Assembly: GCF_030463565.1 (NCBI RefSeq)
Contig: NC_134662.1
Span: 5,681,001-5,745,000 of the forward strand
Origin: Pelecanus crispus
Lineage: Eukaryota > Chordata > Aves > Pelecaniformes > Pelecanidae
Direction of reading: 5' to 3'
Length of the DNA stretch: 64,000 nt
The translations under genes were made by a program, and so were the position numbers. The notes below the pieces were generated by a model. It did no database searches. It worked only from the letters and a program-made list of their open reading frames with translations, and was not told where the DNA came from. This document shows positions 1 through 51,988 of the stretch, piece after piece. Each line of letters begins with the position of its first letter. Positions within the stretch are counted from its first letter, which is position 1.

Positions 1-1
1 C

Positions 2-97
2 GACCCATCATCCGACACCTGGAGCAGCGTCACGACAGTGCCTTACTCCCTCATCCCCACCGCCTTCGTCAGCACCTGGAAGTACCTGTCCGCCTGA
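2..97 (+). CDS. ENC3: C-terminal end of an ENC-family BTB-kelch protein, probably ENC3 (5' truncated by window edge)
   Basis: The + strand frame beginning at base 2 reads 31 codons and stops at TGA 95-97. About nine in ten third positions are G or C, a strong coding signature for so short a piece. The peptide begins DPSSDTW, the usual kelch-blade pattern, and continues TTVPYSLIPTAFVSTWKYL before ending SA. As I recall them, human ENC1 and KLHL25 (ENC2) end with nearly this string, with KHL in place of KYL. ENC proteins carry BTB, BACK and six kelch repeats, serve as CUL3 ubiquitin-ligase adaptors or actin-associated proteins, and are about 590 residues long, mostly from a single coding exon. 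Only the last blade is visible here. The choice of ENC3 over ENC1 or ENC2 rests on the neighbouring ARHGEF18. Family assignment is firm; the paralogue is inferred. Confidence 0.8.
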   Translation, partial: DPSSDTWSSVTTVPYSLIPTAFVSTWKYLSA

Positions 98-1700
98 GTC
101 ACGGTGCGGCGAAGAATCTGGAAGGTAAATAGTTGCGGATCAACCCAGAGCTCCTCTGTATAACTTTGCGCTGCACAAGGGTTAAACCCTGAGGGGCAGA
201 CGCATGTGGATCCGGACTGGAGTCGTCCTAGAGAACAGCCTTGTGCGAGCATCAGCTCCAGAAACATGCTTCCTGGCTGGTAGTTTGGGATCTAAAACCC
301 TGCAGGAGAGAGAGAAAAAAACCCATCTCTTTAGGTGCTGAAATGCTGCGGGGAGAAGATTAGTATAAATAACAAGACACTTAACCTGGCATCCTAGCCC
401 TTCCCCTGAGTCTTGGCCTATGCAAAGATTTTGGGGAATGCTCTCTGCGAGGAGGATTGGGTGTCGCCCCCGGTTCGGAAAGCTCGTCGAGGCGATAATT
501 GTGTTACCAGGCAGGCTGTCTGCAGGAGCTGGGGGAGACCGCACGGTGCCATGGGGGACCGGCTGCTGCTTTTAGCACGGCCTCCTCCTCCTGGTGCCAC
601 GGTTAATCTGCTCGTGGCACCCAAATGTCTTGTGGGACGTGAGGGCTGTGAGCTGGTGCCAGAACAAGATTATAGCTGGGATTTAGTCCCAGAATGGTTG
701 GTAATTGCATTTGTAAGACAAACCCTGTCTACATATAAACACAGGGTTTCTCCTCTTCTAATTATTCTCTGGTGTCCCTTTCATGCCATTTCTTTCCTGC
801 TACACCGCGATTAAGTTTTTAAAAATTTGCAACTGGAATTAAACCTTTCTAAAGGCTCTTGGCAGAAAAGATGCCAGTAAATCACAGCTCTCTGCAGGTT
901 TTCTATCTTTTCCCCTTGAGAGATGTACTACCCAGATGAACTTGTAATGAAGTACCCTGCGATACCTATAGACAATTCCTGGATGTAGAGGGAAATAAGC
1001 CGCCGTCACTCCACGATAGGAGCATTTGAGGTTTTGAGGCCTGGGGAGCATTGGCGGGTTTGCTGCACGCTGCTCTCGCAATACTTCCTTCTGCACTACG
1101 AGGCTTCACGCCTGATTTTGCCAGTGTCTTGCTTCACCGAGGATCCGGACAGAAGACCCGGGCAGAAGGAATGCCTCCTCCTACCTAGCAAATCTGTGAC
1201 CTGCCCCGGACGCCAGCCCTTGCGTGGCTCTGGCAGCATCAGCAGGGCTCACGGCAGCACGGCTCTGCCTTGGAACCGCTGCTGTAAATCCCCTTCCTTC
1301 AGGCCGGGGAGGGGACGGGCACCGAGGGACCTCCTTGGGCTGGCAGCTTGCGCCATTCCCAAGTTTTCTCCTAACTCATGTGATCTCAGAGCAGGAACCA
1401 GAAGAGTATTTTTTACTTCTTTCATTTACTATCTTGTTTTAAGTGATATTTACTGGAAAGGACAAAGGAAGCTCTTAAGTAACTGGCAGCAGGCTCTGGA
1501 CTGCCCTGCTGTGACTTGGAATGCGGGCAGCACCAGAGGCAGTTGCCTGAAATGCCTTAACACATGACAATACTTTGCCCATGGGCTGGTTCTGTACATT
1601 TTTTTTTTTTTTTTTTTAATATACAGCAGTTGTGTGTGTTTATTACTCAGCCTGGAGCTGCTTCAATAAATCTGAATAAAATCCACTGTGTCCCTTGCCT
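98..1700 (+). other. ENC3: Probable 3' UTR of the ENC-family gene
   Basis: The stretch from the TGA at 95-97 to a double poly(A) signal near 1.68 kb has no convincing coding frame on either strand. It contains a run of 19 T at 1599-1617. ENC1 is known for a long 3' UTR in the same exon as its coding sequence, so a 1.6-kb UTR fits. Splicing inside the UTR cannot be excluded. Confidence 0.55.
1665..1680 (+). terminator. Tandem AATAAA polyadenylation signals
   Basis: AATAAA occurs at 1665-1670 and again at 1675-1680, followed within 10-30 bases by GT/T-rich sequence (tgtgtcccttgcctggtctg). This is a canonical mammalian/avian poly(A) site on the + strand; cleavage is expected near 1695-1705. It is the natural end of the ENC-family transcript. 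Confidence 0.6.
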
Positions 1701-2441
1701 GGTCTGTACGCTTAAGCTGCAAGTTTTCCCAGCCCACACTTGAGATAATGTTTAGCAAAAGTAGCAAAGAGCATTCCCTGCTTGAGAGTCCAAAGCTTCG
1801 TCGGCCGGAGAGGGCTCAGGTCCTCCTGTACCTTTGTAACACAGGACTCGGGAAAGCTCAGGTCCTGTACTGCTTTCCAGCTTTGAAGGACGCACAAATC
1901 TGTTTAGAACTGCAACGATTAAGCTATTCTGGTCGTCCTCCGCAGAGCTGGGTTTCCTCACTGCCAAAAAGAATGGAGGAAAGCGCTGCCGCTTCTCTCC
2001 CCGCGGGCTGCGTGCTGCGGGCGATGGTGGGGGCCGTGGGTGGAAGGAAAAGCTCTGCTGGGGTGGGAGGTGTGAGACGGGAACCAGCACGGTCAGAGGC
2101 AACGGGCACCAAAGGTGCAACTGGCTGTCTCACCACGGAAGCATGGTTTGGGCGTGATCCATTATTCAATTTCAGAGTTAAATAAATCAATGTCACAACC
2201 CTTCCTAGCTGCTAGTATAGGCAAGAACTGGCAAGACTGGAAGGAAGCAAGCTGCCCTGCTGCCGGTGGCTGAAGCAGATAAACTGACTTCACTTCCACC
2301 CTGTTTTCTGCCATTTTCAGCCCCCAGGCTGGGCCTTGTTTCATTTACCCTCGCTGTGCTGCCTCTCCATCGCTTCCCAAGCCCGAGGGGAGGCTTGTGC
2401 ACCAGGCTGCAGGGAGACGAGCCCACAGCCTGCCCTGCAAA
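1701..2441. other. Intergenic, nothing recognised
   Basis: I see no coding frame with biased codon use, no RNA gene and no recognisable repeat. The frames that are open here carry ordinary low-complexity composition. Confidence 0.5.
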
Positions 2442-2702
2442 CCCAGCCCAGAGCACCCCAGGGACCTGCAAACCCAGCCCGGAGCATCCCGGGAGCCCCC
2501 CAAACCCAGCCCGGAGCACCCCAGGGCCCTGCAAACCTGGCCCGGAGCACCCAAACCCAGCCCGGAGCATCCTGGGAGCCCCCCAAACCCGGCCCGGAGC
2601 ACCCCAGGGCCCCCCAAACCCAGCCTGGAGCATCCCGGGGCCCCCCAAACCCGGCCCGGAGCATCCTGGGGCCCCCCAAACCCGGCCCGGAGCACCCCGG
2701 GC
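2442..2702. repeat. C-rich minisatellite, about nine copies of a 31-bp unit
   Basis: Units of the form CCCAGCCCGGAGCAYCCCGG, then GRSCCCCCAAA, repeat head to tail about nine times. One copy is shortened to about 20 bp. Copies differ by a few substitutions (cccagc/cccggc/cctggc; ccaggg/ccgggg). The periodicity creates long open frames in several phases on both strands, but these are Pro/Ala-rich repeat artefacts, not genes. Confidence 0.9.
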
Positions 2703-2707
2703 AGCAG

Positions 2708-2775
2708 CATAGAATCAGAGAATCATTTAGGTTGGAAAAGACCTTTAAGATCATCGCATCCAACCATCCAGCAGT
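2708..2775 (-). mobile_element. CR1 LINE, 3' end fragment
   Basis: The + strand shows the reverse complement of the CR1 3' terminus: agaatcatttaggttgg, then aaaagacctttaagatcatc and a tccaacc block. CR1 elements end in ATTCTRTG repeats, here seen as cagaat/gaatca at the left end, so the element lies on the - strand. It is heavily 5' truncated, as most CR1 copies are, and abuts the minisatellite. Confidence 0.85.
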
Positions 2776-5700
2776 TGGAGCGTGGGGCAACTCCCAGCTT
2801 GGCCGTGCCTCGCACACGCAAGCGCGGGCAGGCACGCGAGCTTGCAGCCCAGGAGAAAGTCCCAGCGCAGGACACGGCTGGGACTGGAAGCCAGCAGGAA
2901 GCATCTCCATCCCTGTTAGCAGGGACCCGCTTCACCTTTAGCATATCTGCAGCAATTCCTGAGGGTCGGACAAAGTCCGACTTTGCTCAGCAAGTCAGAG
3001 GAGTGGAGGTTTCATTCATGGCCATTTGAGCAGCAGCTGTTTTATTTCTGCTGCCAAGCAATAAACGTTGGCTCCCGGCCACATCCGCCGTTTGCACCGG
3101 GGATGAAGTTGCTTCTAGCAGCGTGGGTCTCTGTCTGCCTCTGCTCCTGGCGCTGGGATGGCATCTGAGCCACGCTCACGGCATTTTCAGCCAGGGGAGC
3201 GAGCGGCCCTGCTGCTGAAGCCTTTGCAAGCGTCTGGGAATTGTTTCCTCATTTCAAACTATACTTACAGCTAACTGCCTCTCAGGGAAAACCGGCACTT
3301 CAAGCACACCTGGGCTTGGCCGCTCTGCAGCGGCTCCACGCTGCTGGCAGCAAAGCCGGAGCTGCATTTCGTTGCCTTCATCCTCCTTCATCTGGCAGAA
3401 AGCCCCGCGCTGTCCCTCCGCTCCACCTCCTCCTGGCAGGAACCCGCTCCCAGCACAGGGAGCACCCCTGGGGAAAACGAGACACCATTTTCTCCTGCAT
3501 GCTTGATGTCCTCCCAGCAGACCTGTTTTCCCAGTTTGTCATTTCCATGCATCGATCCAACCACTACTTCAGTTCCCGGGGCCGGCGGATTTAGGCTGCA
3601 GGGGAATTTCATTTAGGGGTTAATTTGATTACTGGGCCAGAAATCCTCCTGAATTAATAGAAATCGTTTAGAATCTCACCATAGCTCAAACCTAGGCCTC
3701 TCCTCCTAGCCCAGGACCCCGCTTCGTGGCTGCACCCCTCCAGCTGCAGGAGCAAGACCCCAGCCCACAGTCATATCTGGAAGAGGCAACGCACACGGGC
3801 ATCACCAGGCCCAAAGCCGAAACAACCCAAGCGTGACATCGCTCTCCCGTGGGATGTTCGTCTTCTCACACAAAGCCTGCAAGCCACCATAGCCCGAGAA
3901 ACGCAGCATCAGACCGACCCGCCTCCCTCCCGGCCACAAGACGGAGGGGCCAGCGCTGATTTTCAGTGAAATGTACGGCTTCTCGCGGTCGTGGCTGCAT
4001 TCTGCTCGGCAGCCCCTGCTGCCGGAGTGCCAAGGCAGCGCACAGCCTTTCTCCCTTCTCCACTGCAATTAACAGCGCTGGCCATCCGCAAAAAACCAGC
4101 ACAGCAGGAACTGAGAAATGCCCTTTTTCTGGCTAAGAGCGGGCGGATCATTCGGATGCTCTGCAGTGCCCCCACCACACATCTAGCAAGGAGCTGGAGT
4201 ACACGCTGCTGTTACGACGACAATCCATGGCAGCCCAGGGAAAACAAAGCGCTCACTACACACAGCATGATTTTGTCCATGACTTCAACGTTCTAGAAGG
4301 GACAAAGGACATTACACATCTACCTGGCTGAAATCCCCTGAAAAATGTCCGTATCGCACACAGTCCCCTGGGATAACTTCAGGCCTAGCAACACACCGTG
4401 CCCCGTGCAGCGAAAAGGCACCAGCTGCCGCTCCGACACGGGAAAGGCACGTCTACGTCGTGCTGCAAAACGAGGGTTTTTCACGCTCCTGCGTACATGG
4501 AGCCCCGTAACAAAGCGATCCCTGCCGTGTTCGAGCCTCCTGTGCGTGCGAGGCTGTGCCAGAGCCAGGGACCGTGCGTCGCACGCTCCAACGCTACCAG
4601 CTCCAAGAGGGTTTGGCTTTTATCCTCTGCCAGATCCCACGGGCCCAGAAGCAGCGAACAACGTAGGCACCGCACGAGGCAGACCCCACAGCCCTTGTCT
4701 GTTGAGCCTTGGGCTGGCCCCGTCACTGGGATGAGAGATTCAAACCGGATTTGAGTCACAGGAGCGAGGAAAGGGAAAGGCAGAAAACAGCACATTCCCA
4801 CTGTCGGAGCACCCTACGGAGCCAATATCCTCTGTGCATGTTTGTCCTCAAGCATCTGGCTTGCCGATGAATCTCAGACGCATGTATGGGAACCATCAGC
4901 TGTGTCTCACCCACATGAAAGAGGAAGCATTAGCATAAAGCTGGTCATTGCCTATGGCCTCAGAATGATTCATCCGAATAGAAAGAATGTGGTTTGGGTT
5001 TCGGGTTAATTAGCTACAGATCTTCAAGAGAGACAAGGCAGGGCGGAGCTGCTGAATACCGGTATGAGCAAGTTAACAGCTCTGAAGGCACCGCCATCCG
5101 TCCCGAAATCACAGCCTCTCCTGAAATCACACCCTCCTTGTGAAAAACGGAGAACGCGTCTCATAGATGAGCGACAGCATTATCGATGATACTGTCAGTC
5201 AAGGTGTTTGCAATCACCAAAGGAACGTCTGCCCCGCCGCTGCGGCAAGAACTGAAGCGTAACACAGAAACGCCCACACTCGTTTGAGCACCGATGGCTG
5301 CAGCAGCACCAAACTTCTAACAGATGCAAATTCTGCCTGAGATTTCAACTTGCCCCTGCGGAGCTCTGGGCTGCTGCGGCCGGGCAGTTCCCAGCGGGAA
5401 CCGGTGCTGCAGGGATCCCTCCGGGCCACGCTAACCCTGGATCCAGGCTCTTGGCTTTCCAGAAACAGTTCTGGTCTGACACACGATTACGGCTGCAGGA
5501 GAGTACAGTGCAATTAGAAAAATAAAAATTAAACCCACTGCTCTGGAAGCAGCTCCTCGTAACTTCTGGCCTAGACTGTCCCTCTCAGCTGCCCCCCATG
5601 AAATCGCTTTGATTTCATATCTTGCTGCTGAAAAATATTTAGACATGGACATGAAGTTACACGCCTTGCTCCAGCGACAGCGAGGTGCGAAGGCGCAGAG

Positions 5701-6814
5701 GCAGTGACCTCCAGCGGCCACTGCGGCTCAGCTCCCTGGAAGCCGAACAAAGCAGAAGCAGATGTAAGAAATTTCCTCGTAAAGGAAGTGCAAGCAAAAG
5801 CCTACACACACACACACTTGAAAATTTCATTTGCTAACACATCAGTCTGTTGCTTCCCATAAAGATCAAGTCATATTTTAAACACTGGTGTGCCTAGAAG
5901 GTTTTGATCATTTACATACATTGGAAAAGTAGAAAAACTCATGTTTTTCCAATCAAGTTCTGGTTTGTGCCACAACCCAGATGTCAACCGCGCTTCAGAG
6001 ACTGAAAAACGCAGACTGTATTCCACCAACGCCTGTACCCAAAGAATCCGGTCCTCCAAAGATGCTCTGATACACACAAAGACTTGTCGCTGCGCAAAGG
6101 GATTCCCAGGCTGTCCCGCTGGCACCGTCACATCCAAAACCGGCCGAGGGTCTTCCTCAACGCTGGCTACAGCGCAGGATTCCGATAATAAAAATCATCT
6201 CTCTTCCTCTGAGAGCACCGCTCTAAGTCCCAGTTCTCCCCCTCTCTCCCCAGTTCTGCCTCTGTTCTAATCTCTAGAAATTATGCGAGGTTACAGCCTT
6301 TGGCGAGCGTGCCGGTACGCCACACGTGGGGATTTTACCAGGAAACGCAACTTGCTGACTCTGGAGCTGGGAAGCACTGCACCAGCCAGAGGCTATGGGA
6401 TGGTGCTGGGAGCGGGGGCTGCCAAATTGGCACAAGCACTAGGCAGAAAGTTTCTATTTTTGTTATACTTGTTCCAAATGGGAACCGATACTGCCTGGGA
6501 CAGAGCCAGGCATGTCTCAGACTAGCACCATGCAAAGTACCTACATGCTAATATAAGCAATTTTAAGTGCACTCTCTCACTAGTATGCTGGGTTCAGACA
6601 TTTTGAGACCAGCTGATTTTTTTCCTAGGGTGCTCACCTCGCTGGCAAGGTCTGCAGCTATTAGCATCCTCCACTTAATGCCTCCTACGCTCCGTCCTCT
6701 CCTTTGGAAAACCGTCAGTTTTGTTCCTATGGCACGTTATTTCTGTCCAGGGTAGAAAGTGAGAAGCATGTGAGAAGCGGCTGCTGCTTTGATCTTTAGT
6801 TCAAATAGAACATA
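2776..6814. other. Intergenic between two convergent genes, no gene supported
   Basis: No frame shows coding bias or recognisable protein similarity. The only low-complexity item is a short CA run near 5809-5818. Confidence 0.5.
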
Positions 6815-6850
6815 ATTTTTTTTTTTTATATATATATATATATATATATA
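6815..6850. repeat. T-run plus (TA)n microsatellite
   Basis: A run of about 13 T is followed by about 11-12 TA units (roughly 6828-6850). It lies just beyond the inferred 3' end of ARHGEF18. Confidence 0.9.
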
Positions 6851-7123
6851 AAGGCAGTCAGTTTTTAAATGCTTTTTTTTTATTGCTAGAAGTTGGTTTC
6901 AGTCCTATTGCAGCTCTGAAATCCTTCAGTGGAGAAACATTGCAATCATCGTAAAAATAATCATTTGGTGTGCTAAGATCAAGTTTACAATTAATCAAGA
7001 GTGCACAATTCAACAGAATATTAACATTTAACCATCCACTTTACAAATAAAATAAGGACTACAAAGATGTCGCTACTGCAGTATCAACAGTAAAGGAATT
7101 ATTTACAATGTTTACACCCTAGC

Positions 7124-7143
7124 AAAAAAAAAAAAAAAAAAAA
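7124..7143. repeat. Poly(A) run of 20 on + strand
   Basis: Twenty consecutive A on the + strand, which is T20 on the - strand. It lies about 55 bases beyond the AATAAA at 7197-7202 and can serve as part of the U-rich downstream element of that site. Confidence 0.9.
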
Positions 7144-7179
7144 CCAAACAAACGCTTCCCCAACAAAATGGTCAATTTA

Positions 7180-10100
7180 ACCATGGACCATGATTATTTA
7201 TTAAATCTTTACAGTGCAAGGTGGGCCTAGAAACCAGACCTAAGACTAAAGAGCATCAAGAGAGTTCACAGCTCTGAGCGACATGCACGCAGTTACGCCA
7301 ACAGGATCTACTGCCATGAGAGATTTCCTTCCAGGTACACACAGAAATGGAATTTGAAATAAAAGTGCTCCAATTTCTTTCAGTACAAAAATATAAAAAA
7401 TTGATTTATAAACATGGCACAAGTGGTACGGACCAGAGCTCACACAAATGGTATTTGGTGAAGAACATGCTGATGGTGAATGATAAAGAGCCGCCAGTGG
7501 TTACAGAGACGTCGGGTCTGGCCTCGAAAGAGAGGGCAGGGGAAGAGGCTTTTCTTTGACCTGTTCAGCAAGAAGGTCAGGCAAGGATAGCACATGCATA
7601 ACCTGGAGTCAAGATTTTTTTCTTGTAAATGCGAGAAGTGCTGAGGAAGACAACAAAACACTCCCGATTCCCTTGCACAGGGGCACAGCACACAGGGACT
7701 CCACTGAGCAGCACTGGGGAGCCTTAGCTCCTGCTCCGCAGAGTTGAAAGTAGAAGCGAAACAAAATACGTATTTTTAACCCCTTCCTAGTTTAAGTTTG
7801 AACTTTCATTGTAAATGCAAATGACAAACACCAAGTTCCATGTACGCAGGATCATCGGACTATTTCTGACTCAGAAAGACCTGTCCACAAATTATGTAGA
7901 ATTACTCCTACCTTTGCAGGAATGCTATTACCTTGATGAGCAAGCACCTCTAGAAATACCAATTCTTCTGCCTCACATTGGGAAATGATTGGCGATCTCA
8001 ATTTGTGGGACATGCCACAGCTACAATCCACAGATAGCACAGTTAAAAACTAGGAAAGCATCGGCAACACACGCGGGGCAGATGCGCTCGGTACTAGTGA
8101 ATACGGAGGGATCTTCAGTCTGAAATACAAAATGACCGTAGTCCGAATGGGAACGAGGAAGCATCCTTTACACCAGAGTTAAAAGTGAAAATGAGAACCA
8201 CAGAAACAGCACCTACGTTGCCACATCACAATCTTAAAGACAAACATGACAATAAATTTAAGGCTGCGACACAAAGCAAAGGAGGCGGCAGTTCAAAGCC
8301 CGTGCTGTCATTTCCTCCACACCCCAGCTCAGAAGCCAGAAGGCACCTGGGAGGCACAGAGTTTTGAACTGGCTAACCCTCAGATATCGCTTAAAAGGAA
8401 GCTTTTATCTGAAGTAATCAAAAAGTCAAATGGAAAGGGTATTACTCAGAATCAATAGCAGGTTACTTAGCGCAGGACACAGCAGTGTTTTGCAATCTAA
8501 TTTGCCTAGAAGAGTTATTTTTCTAGGAAGAAGTAAAGAGTCCAAAACTAGTTCACTCAGACTGGAGTGATAACAATTTCACAGATTCAGTTTTGCAGAA
8601 GTGAAGAGATGACCCGTTATTCATTTAAAGAAAATCTTTCACTTGCTTCCCTCAGCCTTCTACAAATAATGCTACCATACTCTGGTATGGTAAACTCTGC
8701 ACTAGCAATGAGGTACCACAGCGTTTGCTAATTCTAAAACCTTCTCCCCGCTGGGTATGGTACTGAACAGGACGCCACACGAATACCTACTATGGCACTT
8801 GCATGATTTTGACCCAGGTGACAGGAGATGCAGTCTCTGTTCAAGGTGAAAACAGTTTTCATAAAGCTAGCTGCAGCCAGAGGTGTGCCGAGGACAGGTA
8901 ACGACTTGCAAGGTGATTTCTCAGTTACAGACTGAAGACCCATATTCCGAGGAGCTTTTGGGGAGCTGAACCAACAGCCTGGCCTGTAACAGTGCTGTGT
9001 CCATTTGCTAACAGCCAGAACTTATTCGAAGCACTGCTGACACTGAGCATTAAACCAGTTATGTTTAAGTTAAAACAGAAGAAATAAGACCTCACTGCAG
9101 ACTTTATTTTCCAGATGTCACTGTTCTATATCTGAGTTCATTCATTGCACAGAAGAAGAAAGCAGACAAATAAACCCTTCAGTCCATAGAACACTCTCTC
9201 CCATATTTTAGGACACGCACAAAATTAAACCAAATAAATGTTTCCAAAAATTGTTTTCAAATACCCAGAGACATCCCTCTTTGGTTGAGGTGGTTTATTC
9301 CCCTGATGCAACTTAGCTTTAGGCTAAAACTCCTAAAAACCTGGTAATTTAAGGCAATAGGGGCATAGAGTTTTCACTAGGAGTGGCCCAAACCACAGCA
9401 CGAAGGAGAGAACATGCTGTGCATTCTCGGAGCTTCACTGTGTGTTTACAGGAGAAATTACACGGGTATCGAGATGACTGGAGTCTCCACATCAGCTGAC
9501 TGAAAAAAATCAGTCCTATAGAGCTGCTGGATCTCACATGCTGGCCTGATCAGAACTTACATTAATTTTAAGAAGAATTCCCCTCCATTCAAACCTAGCT
9601 TTTAGGAATGCGAAAAATGAATATAGGGTAGAACTATGTTCTAATCATCATCATCATCCCCCCACAACAATGCAAAAATCACTATGTTCCCCATACTGTT
9701 TTCTGCAAATCCAGCCACTGATAATCTGTGTAAATTCTGTGAGGCTGACAATTTACCAAGCAGTCCTTTGGTATTATAGCGAAGTGTGTCCAATTTCATA
9801 GTAATAATCTGTTGGGGGGTGGGGGAGTATCACCAGTCTGGTAACAAGCCAGGTGGTTTGGCGTTTCCTCTCACTGAACTCGGTGCCATTGCTTTAGGCT
9901 TATACCAGTACCACTTAGCAAAAAAGACCTTAAATCCAAGAAGTGTTACAGCAAGGAGTGCTTCCTCCCTAAGACCAATTCAGTATTTTGTAGCTTATCT
10001 TCTCCCTCTCACGCTGACCAGTAGATTTGGGTTTTTACAACTTCTTGTCTGAAGACAATAACCCAAATTACCACCACTTGAAAATAAACTCCGTATTTTC

Positions 10101-11857
10101 TGCTGGAAATTTATACAGTTTCTTGCACTGTAACTACTCAATTTTAAAACTTTCAAGCAAAGTGAAGTTACAGCTTTGAACAACATTATTAACGTCACAC
10201 GGGGCCTAACCACTGAGCATCAATGACTTGAAGAGACTGACAAATTGCCATTTGATGCCATTGCCATGCGACTGGATGGAGCACTGACCAGGCACTCCAT
10301 CCATTGGTGCTAAAAATCACTTTAAACCAGGGTTAAAGGTATGAAAAAAACCTATTATCAATCACGTTCTGAAAGATATTAACCCAAGTTTTTAAGCTCC
10401 GAGATACTGATTTCTTTAATTCTGTAATAATACCCTCTAAACAATCTCTCCTGTGCACAATACATCTGACCGGTCACATTCAACACATATTGGAATACAC
10501 ATCCTTAGGTGATGCGTGTAATAAAGAACTGACATACAGAGTGAAGTAATAGAATACGACAAAATGACTGTGCAAATTACTACAAAGGGGAATAATGCCT
10601 TCTGAGCAGAACACAATGTCATCACCATTCCATGATTAAGAACTGACCCGTTTAACAAGAGGTATCAAAGCTGGTTTAGCTGTGAGCAGCTAAATCAACA
10701 CAGGTTTAGCTAAGAGGTGGTTTGGGGTTTTTTGTGTGGGGTTTTTTTGTGGTTTTTTTTTTTTTTTTTTTTAAATTTTAAAACCAAACAGTTCTTATTC
10801 CCTTCATTCCTAACACAGTGCTGCAGAGAAGTCTCTGCAGTAACAGCAGCTTTGATATCTTCTGGTACTTGTAGAGCAAAGTCCCAACAAGTTAGCAGAC
10901 AAACAAGAGATGCAGAAAACTTAGGATTAAACAAGACAATAAATTACTGCATTCAAATGCTTCTTATACATGTCTTCAGCAACGAACAAAATCCAAGTCT
11001 CTAACTTCATTCTGAACCAACTCACGAGTTTTGCTTGGGAACCTGTACCGCTCTCACGAACACGGAGAGCTACCCAGCGTCTCCAAGGAGACAGGTATCC
11101 CAGTGCAAGCTGACGGCCTATGAAATGTGCATTTAGTCCAACTCTTCGTTACCGTTGTATATTCTCACATGTCCAACCGTTCTCATCCACAAGCAGGTGG
11201 AGCTCCTGACCCATGAAGACTCTGTTAAGAAGCTTACCTTCTCTCTTCCGCTGTACCTGGCCACCGAGCATGTGCTCCACTGAATTCACTAAAGAAACAG
11301 AGACGCTAGTCTGGCTCCTCTGAGCGGGTATCGATGTCTGTCATGCCTGGCTGTAAGGAGACTGGCTTGCTAGTCAGCTAGTTATCAACACACTGTTAGC
11401 ATAATCCATTACTGACCACATACCTGTGAAAACGGGTTTAAAAATTCGCAGCCATTTTGGGGCCTACTACTAAAACTTTTCACATAAAAATCTGGGCGGT
11501 TCAACATCAACTATAACAATTTACAAGATGGTGCCCACAAAGAGTGTACATTCTCCAAAAAGAGCACATTACAATAAGTGGCAGCATTTTAATATGCTCT
11601 GAATTTATATACCCATGCCATGTGTCAATACATTTCCACATTTGGAGAATTTAAAAGCAAATTATTACTACTGTGCCCTCATTCTAAGCTGCTGGCCGAG
11701 AAGCCAACAAAGTAGAACAGTAATCCTGGTCTGGTCCTTGCTAGTAGTAACGGGACAGGGACGAAGAGACATCCATGTCAGGTCTCTGTCACGTTGCACG
11801 CTGGGGCCCAAGTTCTTGAAACAGTATGTCAGAAGATTAATCTTCAAATGGAAGTAA
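7180..11857 (-). other. ARHGEF18: Probable 3' UTR of ARHGEF18
   Basis: From the stop codon at 11858-11860 down to the poly(A) signal at 7197-7202 there is no splice-consistent coding exon and no frame with coding bias. A T20 run on + (10753-10772) lies within it. A UTR of about 4.7 kb is long, so earlier poly(A) sites near 9.1-9.3 kb may give shorter forms. The extent is inferred. Confidence 0.45.
7197..7202 (-). terminator. ARHGEF18: Candidate distal poly(A) signal of ARHGEF18
   Basis: AATAAA on the - strand is followed 35-75 bases downstream by TTTTGTTGGGG and a GTTTGTTTGG/T-run element, a good GU/U-rich downstream sequence. Other - strand AATAAA hexamers occur at 9294-9299, 9103-9108 and 6879-6884 and could be alternative ends. 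Confidence 0.5.
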
Positions 11858-51851
<39,994 letters not shown>

Positions 51852-51866
<15 letters not shown>

Positions 51867-51988
51867 GCTGGTGCAGAAGGTGTCATCCTCAGCAGTCAGG
51901 GATGGGAGGAAGCTTTTGGGGTTGTTATGCTCCAAAGCAGGGGTGCTGTGGTCAGTGAATTCCTGTAAGCATGGCTTGCAGTCGGACC
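51852..51988 (-). CDS. ARHGEF18: ARHGEF18 coding exon 1 (start codon at 51866)
   Basis: An acceptor (TCTTGCAG) precedes an exon whose start codon lies at 51864-51866; residues 1-5 are MAEEK. The donor is GC (AAG then GCAAGT), not GT; the only nearby GT would break the frame. The 122 bases upstream of the ATG stay open in frame (SDCKPCLQEF...), so they are either 5' UTR or coding in a longer form. No upstream exon was identified. Confidence 0.8.

Noticed and set aside
2205..3029. Pro-rich open frames of 120-210 codons on both strands
   Set aside because: Period-31 minisatellite open in multiple frames, running into a CR1 fragment.
98..6814. PEX11G, expected from human order next to ARHGEF18
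   Set aside because: No segment on either strand resembles the PEX11 gamma protein as I recall it. The neighbouring gene is ENC-like instead.
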